The notes below the pieces were generated by a model. It had not been told where the DNA came from. It did no database searches and was given only the letters and a program-made list of their open reading frames with translations. Below are positions 57,342-64,000 of a stretch of 64,000 nt of DNA, piece by piece (the first letter of the stretch is position 1; each line of letters begins with the position of its first letter). Made by a program: the position numbers and the translations under genes. The stretch is from Rhipicephalus microplus (Eukaryota > Arthropoda > Arachnida > Ixodida > Ixodidae), in NCBI RefSeq assembly GCF_043290135.1, contig NC_134707.1, positions 84,586,447 to 84,650,446 on the forward strand, in the 5' to 3' direction.

Positions 57342-57821
57342 TCCTTAGGTAACGGTAAAAACGGATGGGTAGATCACAGCAGCACCATTTAGCGTAATGC
57401 AAAACGCGTGGTTACAGCTTCACGAAACCACGAACGGTATCGCAGTTTTTGACGAAATCAAAAGCAGCCCGTCCCGTCCTCAAAAGCGGCTAACGTGTCC
57501 GACGCCCGATTCCATGCCCGGTATTAGTTTACCAAAATCACGAGCGCTCCCAAAGGAGAAACACTATCACGCGATAGGCGCATCTCTCTAGACAGACTAC
57601 TTGGCCTCCCAGGCACCACCGAGACGTACGGTAGGCTCCGGTTCAAGTCCTAGACAAAGCCTGGTAATTCGGTTACCTGTAGCAATTGATGGGTGCCTTA
57701 ATATGTTGGGGCATCTGGTCAAAAAATATCTTGAAAGGCTCGAATTGCGGGTCAGCCATATTACCAGCGACCACACAGGGTTATACATTGGCGGTTGGCA
57801 ACAGCAGCGGATGGATGAATG
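57342..57821. other. No recognisable gene
   Basis: No motif is seen. The sequence after the Harbinger does not continue small-gene copy H. Confidence 0.4.
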
Positions 57822-59475
57822 AATGGATGGATATGGCCGTACCCTTTAGATTGGGCGGTGGCTAGCGCCACCAAGCCGTAATACTTCATGAACTCAAAAC
57901 TATATTTATTTATTTTTTCCTTAAAAAGTGAGTTTGAGGATTCGTACTTTGCAGTGTAGAGTTTAATTTTCACTCGTGCCTTAACTTTAGCCACCAATCA
58001 GATAACCTCCTTCTAGTTAAGTCTACTTGCCTAAAGTCTATTTTGCCCTCCCGGTCCCTAAACCCCAGTGCTTTGAAAAACTCTGCGCCATCATCCTGAA
58101 CTATAGGGTGAAGCCCTTTACAGAACATTATCAAGTGTTCGGCAGTTTCTTCTTCCTCTCCACACGCACTGCATACTGTGTCTACCCCTTCGTATTTGGC
58201 CCGATATGTCTTGGTTCGCAGTACTCCCGTCCTTGCCTCAAACAGTAGAGAACTACCCCGAGTATTATCATAGATCCTTTCCTTGGCAATTTCCTGCTTA
58301 AAAGTTTGATAGATCTCTAGTGCGGACTTCTTAATCATGCCAATTTTGCACATGTCAGTCTCCGTTTCCTTCACTTTCTTCTTAACCGATAGTTCTTTTT
58401 GGTTTGGCCACTTGCTGTTTTCTAAGTATTTACCAGTCAACTTCCTGGTTCGCTTCCTCCATTTTGTATCGACATTCTTCATGTACAAGTAGCTGAAAAC
58501 CTTCCTAGCCCAACGCTCCTCCTTCATTTCTCTCAATCGCTTCTCAAATTTTATCTTGCTGCTAGCTTCCCTGCCCTCAAATGATGTCCATCCCATATCA
58601 CCTTGTACTCCCTGATTTGGTGTATTCCCGTGAGCTCCTAAAGCAAGCCTGCCTATTCCACGTTGCTTAATTTCTAATCTTGCTTGAACTTCTGATCTCA
58701 TGCACAAGACCGCATTGCCGAACGTCAGCCCAGGAACCATGACCCCTTTCCATATTCCTCTCACAACATCATACCTATTGTAATTCCACAGTGCCCTATT
58801 TTTCATCACTGCTGCATTCCTGTTACCTTTAGTCGTCACGTATATTTCGTGTTCCCTCAGGTACTCGGTTCCGTTGCTTATCCATACGCCCAGATATTTG
58901 TATTTATCTGTTATCTCTAGCGTGACGTCCTGTATCCTAAGCTCACTACCTTCGTTGTCATTGAAAATCATGACTGCTGATTTTTCCTTACTGAATCTAA
59001 AATCTAACCTATCTCCCTCATTACCGCAGATGTCCATCAACCTCTGCAAATCTTCCTTGGTCTTGGCCATTAGCACTATATCATCTGCGTACCTTAATGC
59101 TGGTAGTGCCTGATCAATAAGTTTTCCTTGTTTGACTAAAGAGAGGTTGAAGCCCAGCCCACTTCCCTCAAATTTTGCCTCTAATCCTTGTAGGTACATC
59201 ATGAATAATAAGGGTGACAGGGGGCACCCCTGCCTAAGCCCCCGTTTTACCTCTGCAGGCTTGGATACTTGTTTTTCCCACTTTATAACTACCTTGTTAC
59301 ATTTATAGATACCCTTTAAAAGATTAGTGACTACATGTTCCACGCCTAGTGTGTCCAGTATTCCCCCCAATTCCTCTTGAACCACGCTATCGTACGCTCC
59401 CTTGATATCCAAGAATGCTAGCCACAGGGGCCTGTGTTCCTTTTCTGCTATTTCGATGCACTGCGTCAGTGAGAA
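57822..59475 (-). mobile_element. 5'-truncated LINE, minus strand
   Basis: The 3' end (plus-strand 57822-57850) carries a tandem ATCC/CATT-type tail instead of poly-A. The 5' break is near 59475, after codons reading LTQCIEIAEKEHRPLWLAFL. The frame is long and unbroken, suggesting a young insertion. Confidence 0.88.
57970..59472 (-). CDS. LINE reverse transcriptase, N-terminally truncated, open frame
   Basis: The frame is open for about 500 codons from the truncation point, with a first ATG at 59412 giving 480 residues. RT motifs: AFLDIKGAYDSVVQEELGGI, RGLRQGCPLSPLLFMMYLQG, the catalytic ALRYADDIVLMAKT and FRFSKEKSAVMIF with YKYLGVWIS. The C-terminus has a CxxC...H...C zinc motif (CSACGEEEETAEHLIMFC) and no RNase H. 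The endonuclease and RT fingers are missing, so it cannot move by itself. The clade is not certain by eye. Confidence 0.87.
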   Translation of the reverse strand, partial: SLTQCIEIAEKEHRPLWLAFLDIKGAYDSVVQEELGGILDTLGVEHVVTNLLKGIYKCNKVVIKWEKQVSKPAEVKRGLRQGCPLSPLLFMMYLQGLEAKFEGSGLGFNLSLVKQGKLIDQALPALRYADDIVLMAKTKEDLQRLMDICGNEGDRLDFRFSKEKSAVMIFNDNEGSELRIQDVTLEITDKYKYLGVWISNGTEYLREHEIYVTTKGNRNAAVMKNRALWNYNRYDVVRGIWKGVMVPGLTFGNAVLCMRSEVQARLEIKQRGIGRLALGAHGNTPNQGVQGDMGWTSFEGREASSKIKFEKRLREMKEERWARKVFSYLYMKNVDTKWRKRTRKLTGKYLENSKWPNQKELSVKKKVKETETDMCKIGMIKKSALEIYQTFKQEIAKERIYDNTRGSSLLFEARTGVLRTKTYRAKYEGVDTVCSACGEEEETAEHLIMFCKGLHPIVQDDGAEFFKALGFRDREGKIDFRQVDLTRRRLSDWWLKLRHE

Positions 59476-61229
59476 CAGAGAACAGTATGGTGGTGGTTCC
59501 TAGTGACGAAAAGGCTGAGCGTTGTTGGTTTCGGTTATGGAGCCTAGTGCCCCAAATACAAGTTTAAAGGTTGAGCGGCCAGAATGATCACCACAGCACG
59601 TTTAAAACATATCAGAATCGAAATATACGCTACGCAACAGAGATCGCACAAGCCTCTGAAGCTCTCGGAGTTAAGATTCTGTTTTTCTTCTTTTCATTTA
59701 CCCGCTAAGTTATCTTGTACGGCTCTATTTTTATGAAGTGACAACGTGCATTGCACGCTGGTGTATCGAGACTAAATCACCAAAATGATACAAAAAACAC
59801 GTTGAAAGCATGAGGCACAGCGAACTAACGAAGCAGTGCGAATGTCACGACAGCCATTCAGAAAGTTTCGCGAGCGAACCAGTTTGGGGAATTCCCATCC
59901 TTTCGGCGCCATGAAAATGCACAACATTCGGTTACGAACAGCAGATATCTTTTGTAGCCGTTGACGACGGCCTCCTCACTGAATCACTGTACGCTTACTT
60001 AACACTGTCGCGCAAGGACGCTTCATCGTCGCGTCAGCAAAAACAGGACGGTTGCGTTCGGAGCCAGTTTGTGAGTGAGCGGTGTATACTTTAGGGCATA
60101 GCGATTTTCAAGTTTTTCTTTCGATATAACGTAGGCACGCACAGCGCTCCTGCATAATTACTGGAGGACAGGACATACTATATGCTACCATCAAATGGAA
60201 GCATATAGGTGTTCTGTGATATACCATGTCACCGCCTCTGACGTACGAAGGGACATCAAGTGGTACCGACTGTGCGAAGTGTTCGAACACTCCAGTGATT
60301 CAGACTGTTCAGCCTCGGCTTTTCTTGCTTTGAAAGAGCTGGTTGGGTTTGTGTTAGCTACAAAAGAAGTTATATTGCTTGCTAAAAAAGATTTTTAGCG
60401 AGCCACGGAGCATGTGGCGCCACGGACGAGCAACATGAAGAGGTTCTCTGGTATAAGGTGAGTAGCTGTGTAAATCATCTAGACTTCTGAAAATGAAACA
60501 TTCTCTCGTTTCGGGTGCATCTGTCTTTACTGAAGTCAGCGAAATGGCGTGCACCTGTCTCTTACTTTGCGTGCAGAGTGCGTGGCCGAGAGATAAACGT
60601 TTTATTTCGCATGGATTGCATGCCACGCGCGATTGAAGGCGACACCTCAACCAGTTTTCAGAGCGGTATCAAGTATAGCCGAAAGCGAACGATATTGGAC
60701 AGTGCTTGTTAAGCTCTCACGACCTTTTGTAAGGGCACCGAATTATTGTACCAGTAGCTCAGCACAACACGGTTGCTTACAGAAGCAGTGACCTTCAAGT
60801 ATGCAACGCAAAAAAAAAAACAGCATTCGGACCGAATAATTCTCTCCTCCATTGTGCTGCAGACTGCTGTATAAAGCCTGCCAGCCAAGCGTGAATAAAT
60901 TTCACCCAATTTCTTCGCACACATTACAGCAAAGTTCCACGTCGTACTCGCCGAAGATTTTATTCTCAACGCAGTACATGAAATTGTTTCCCTAAAGTGC
61001 TTATCGCACACGCAACAATAAAGCAGCGTTGCTTCCCGCAACAACGGCTTTATTGTTCATGCACCCTGCTGCTTTTAGGTATCGGGGTAGCAGGAAAACT
61101 CGCGCCACAGTGTGAAGTACTGACCACATCACGAGTTCCTTTAATCATACAAGGGCTTTACAGTGGGGTTGCTGCGATTCCAGGCTTTGGGAATCGGTCT
61201 TTCCAGCCTTAGAGTAAACAAAGATAATT
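59476..61229. other. Unassigned DNA containing a dispersed repeat
   Basis: The segment 59808-60095 is the partner of the repeat at 45960-46252. Frames of up to about 110 codons elsewhere have no recognised domain. Confidence 0.4.
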
Positions 61230-62025
61230 AGTTCATATGCGCCCAATTCACGAAATATAGTGTCATTCTAACTCGAACTTTTTGCGGGTGCACGAATGCT
61301 AAAAAAAATGGCCGCTGGATGGGGTCAACACTATAGTATGATAGCTGAGTTGTTTCGCCCATTTTAGTTTTATCAGTCATGTATGTCACTGCCCCGACGT
61401 TTTCGAAGGGCTCGTTCCCATTAGGCTTGCTCCAGTGTGCCCCGCACTGCGGTATCGAGCTGTACACAAACCACATGACTGGAAAATTTGCTGTTTCGGG
61501 GATGAGAGCAAGTGCGCTGCACTGAGATTCACTTAAATAGTTGAGTCACGTGATGTCGTTTACTGCGTCACAGCTACAGCAGCACCAGCCTCTCCGGTGT
61601 TCGGCCTCGAGGCCAACGCACAGCCGCACAAACATTTTTAGCCAACCAGAACCTGTTCCTCCATTGAGAGCAGGGCTTATTGGCTGGCGCTGCCCATGAC
61701 GTCACTGCCTGAGTGATAGCACTGATAGGAGAAAGGGGACAAGAGCTCGGCCTTCAGTAGCCTGCTGGCATCGGCGTTGAACGCACGTGCGTTACGTTGG
61801 CAGAAAAAAAAAGTATTGCTTCCCGTAAGTACACCGCTTTATCGTCATGCCCGTCAACCGTGCCCCGACTAGTGACGATCTTATTTCGCAGGCTCAAGGG
61901 AAGATGCAAAACACTTCGAGCCTGCTTCCCTACGTCTTCCTCGCGGAGAGTCTGAAGATATGGGTCCCGTGTGACGATTCCGCAAGCGACGATTCATCGA
62001 GCGATGACTCGTCCAGTGATGATTA
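61230..62025 (+). repeat. Repeat unit 9, promoter and 5' part of gene I
   Basis: Closely like 20003-20750, sharing GGCCTCGAGGCCAA and TTTTTAGCCAACCAGAACC. The promoter trio is intact: TTATTGGCTGGCG, CRE TGACGTCA (61697-61704) and CTTCAGTAGCCTG (about 61752). A LINE on the opposite strand cuts the unit at 62025/62026. Confidence 0.8.
61848..62025 (+). pseudogene. Small acidic protein, copy I (subfamily 1), 5' part
   Basis: MPVNRAPTSDDLISQAQGKM, then SLLPYVFLAESLKIWVPCDD and SSSDD repeats are open until GATGATT. There the minus-strand LINE 3' end begins. The rest of the gene is not in the window. Confidence 0.68.
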
Positions 62026-62333
62026 GTGGAGTTTATTGGCGCAAAGGCCAGATGTGGCCAAAGAGCGCCAGAGCGATGATAATGAACTGTGCGATGTGCA
62101 GTGTGGATAAAACAGATGTGACGTGGCTGTAAATGGGCCTAAAAACAGTCGCTGTAGGTGCGTAAAAATATATATATATAGTAAAATTATGGCAATGACA
62201 AATGATGTGTGCTATGGAAACATAAAATGGTTTAAAAGTGATATGTATGTGAAATACAAACTTGGTATGGAGCACCAGTGCCTCGACAAAGCCCTTAAAA
62301 CAAGAGCATGGAGGTCTGGGCTCATTAAAAGCT

Positions 62334-62412
62334 GCTATCACAGCGGCATCCTCTGAACAGAGGATGCCGCTGTGATAGCATAGCGCATCCTCTGAACAGA
62401 GGATGCGCTATG
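62334..62412. repeat. Two adjacent perfect palindromes
   Basis: 62334-62379 has 22-bp arms around AA; 62379-62412 has 16-bp arms around AA. Both share the core GCATCCTCTGAACAGAGGATGC. They sit at the stop codon and start of the 3' UTR of the minus-strand LINE. Confidence 0.95.
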
Positions 62413-64000
62413 AACCTGTATGGCTAAAAACATTCAATGTTTGGCTAAAAACATTCAATACTACATCCTTTAAAAAGCTTAAAACTGATTTTGCATCAAA
62501 AAGCGGCTCTTCACCGAGAAACATAATCGGATGTAGAGGAAGATTATAGCGGTATGCTAAAGCAAAATATTTCTTTCTCTCACTTTCAGCTTCAGGACAC
62601 TCCAGGAGAACGTGGAGGACAGTTAGCCTCTCACCACATCTACCACAAGTAGGAGGTTCATCGCCAGTCAGCAGAAAGCTATGGGTGCCATAAGTGTGTC
62701 ATATTCTGAGGCGACAGAATGGGACATCAGTTCGCCGTGTTCTTGTAGCTGAGGGCCAGTAACCCAACCGCGGATTAATCAAGTGAAGCTTATTATTTAT
62801 TTCTGTGTCCCACAAGCGTTGCCAGTGGTTTCGCAGTTTCTTACGTATGAAGGGTTTTAGGTCTGTTGCAGGGACAGTAGCGGTGGGGTTAATAGCGCGC
62901 AATATAAATGAGGTAGCCATTTGGTCAGCTAACACATTGCCCTCGATGCTTCTATGGCCAGGAACCCAGCAAATAGTAACATGCTGGTTGGACATACACG
63001 CTGTACACAGAACGGAATACAGCTAAATTATTACTGGATTTCTGAATCTGAAAAGGGATCTTAATGCATTTACGACGCTTAACGAGTCTGTGAATATAAT
63101 AGATTTTTGTATGTTTGATTTCCGTATATGCTTCACAGCCGACAATAGTGCATATCCCTCAGCCGTAAATATACTTGTTTCCGGGTGCAGCACACCGGAT
63201 TCCGAGAAGGATGGTCCGACGGCTGCATAAGTCACCCCTGCATGCGACTTAGAAGCATCAGTATAAAACTCTACGCATGAGTAGTTGGATTGAAGTTGTC
63301 GGAAATGCATTTTAATATGTGCTTCTGGTGCATGCTTAGTGATCTCGGCAAAGGAAGTGTCACAATGTATGAGCTGCCACTGCCACGGCGGTAAATGTTT
63401 TGTTGTGGGCATAGGACAAAGTTCTAGCAGCGGAACACCCATTTCCTCACTTAAGCTTCTCACACGCAAAGAGAACGGCTTTCTCGCTGCGGGTCGATTA
63501 TGGTAGAGGGTGGCAGTGGTCAAATCGTTTATAGCTGAATAAGAAGGATGCTTTATGTTTGCGCGTACCTTTATAAAATAAGTGAAACTGCTATAGGATC
63601 GCTGTAGGTGAAGTGACCACTGATTCGACTCTACAAAGAGACTCTGGATCGGACTTGTCTTGAAAGCACCGATTGCCAGTCGCATACCCAGATGGTGAAC
63701 GGGGTCAAGGATTTTCAAAGCACTTGGCGTTGCGGAATGATAAATTATAGAGGCATAATCAAGGCGCGACCAAACAAGGCTTTTGTACAAGTTTAAGAGA
63801 CACTTCCGATCACTACACCATGTTGTACGTGATAGGAGCTTTAGGAGGTTCATCGCTTTCAGACATTTCATTTTTACATGTTTAATATGGGGAATAAACG
63901 TGAGCTTAGAATCAAAAGTGGTTCCTAGGAATTTATGCTCGCTGCTCACAGAGAGTTGGTCTCCCTTGATCGTAATATTTGGAAGTGGCATTATCCCTCG
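62408..64000 (-). pseudogene. I-type LINE ORF2: end of RT, RNase H and zinc motif
   Basis: The frame enters from the right edge. It holds the RT thumb region (HKFLGTTFDSKLTFIPHIKH, WCSDRKCLLNLYKSLVWSRL), then RNase H with YTDASKSHAGV, AEGYALLSAV, FTDSLSVVNAL and VPGHRSIEGNVLADQMA. A CxxC-x8-H-x4-C zinc motif (CGRCGERLTVLHVLLEC) follows, and the stop is at 62410-62408. Two in-frame stops interrupt it, TAG at 63025-63023 (inside RNase H) and TGA at 62701-62699 (before the zinc motif), so this copy is inactive. It is a different family from the LINE at 1-3321. Confidence 0.87.

Larger units (their letters stand above)
62026..64000 (-). mobile_element. I-type LINE, minus strand, runs off the window
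   Basis: The 3' end on the minus strand reads CCAATAAACTCCAC and abuts the small gene. The 3' UTR (62026-62407) has a TATATATATA tract and two palindromes. The 5' part lies beyond 64000. Confidence 0.88.

Overview
This is eukaryotic, repeat-dominated DNA, most likely from a hard tick (Ixodida). The main reason is tRNA-derived SINEs matching the tick Ruka type as I remember it. They sit beside I-group and other LINEs, a Penelope-like element, a Ty3/gypsy element, pogo/Tigger remnants and PIF/Harbinger elements. The species call is inference. I see no ordinary host gene with a recognisable function, no tRNA or rRNA gene and no CRISPR array.

The backbone is a local family of large repeat units, always on the + strand. 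Nine copies of one small open reading frame were found (ATGs at 5675, 8996, 20573, 25895, 31217, 37862, 41445, 49977 and 61848). Two adjacent units at 3.3-9.9 kb have a period near 3.32 kb. A longer unit at 32.1-39.9 kb shows the fuller form: a left end with a hairpin, a middle region, a decayed Tigger/pogo transposase, a promoter block (inverted CCAAT box, CRE and TCAGT initiator) and then the small gene with its polyadenylation signal. The gene encodes an acidic Ser/Asp-rich protein of about 155-176 residues with a basic KRRR patch, in two subfamilies. I do not recognise it. Every copy here is damaged, but two (5675-6142 and 37862-38392) have only one nonsense codon each, at different places.

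Layout. 1-3321: LINE with RT and RNase H. 3322-9890: two units. 9891-14628: SINEs and a LINE 3' end. 14629-19677: gypsy element whose gag-protease block is inverted relative to pol. 20003-32120: units carrying Penelope and Harbinger insertions. A 5322-bp block here is tandemly duplicated (20627-25948 and 25949-31270), and the crossover maps to a 37-bp interval inside the small gene. 32121-39915: long unit hit by an LTR-like insert and a LINE that itself holds a SINE with a 12-bp target-site duplication. 39916-46480: solo LTR-like element, partial unit, SINE and unrecognised DNA. 46480-50004: another Tigger-bearing unit, interrupted by a short TIR element. 50005-57338: a complete PIF/Harbinger transposon with about 50-bp TIRs, TTA flanks and two convergent spliced genes (MADF-BESS protein and HARBI1-like transposase). 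57822-59475: LINE on the minus strand. 61230-62025: last unit, cut by an I-type LINE that runs off the window end.

Functionally the window is a graveyard of selfish elements built on one tandemly amplified, apparently transposon-derived unit. The units most worth attention are that repeated gene with its conserved promoter, the 7.3-kb Harbinger element and the rearranged gypsy element.
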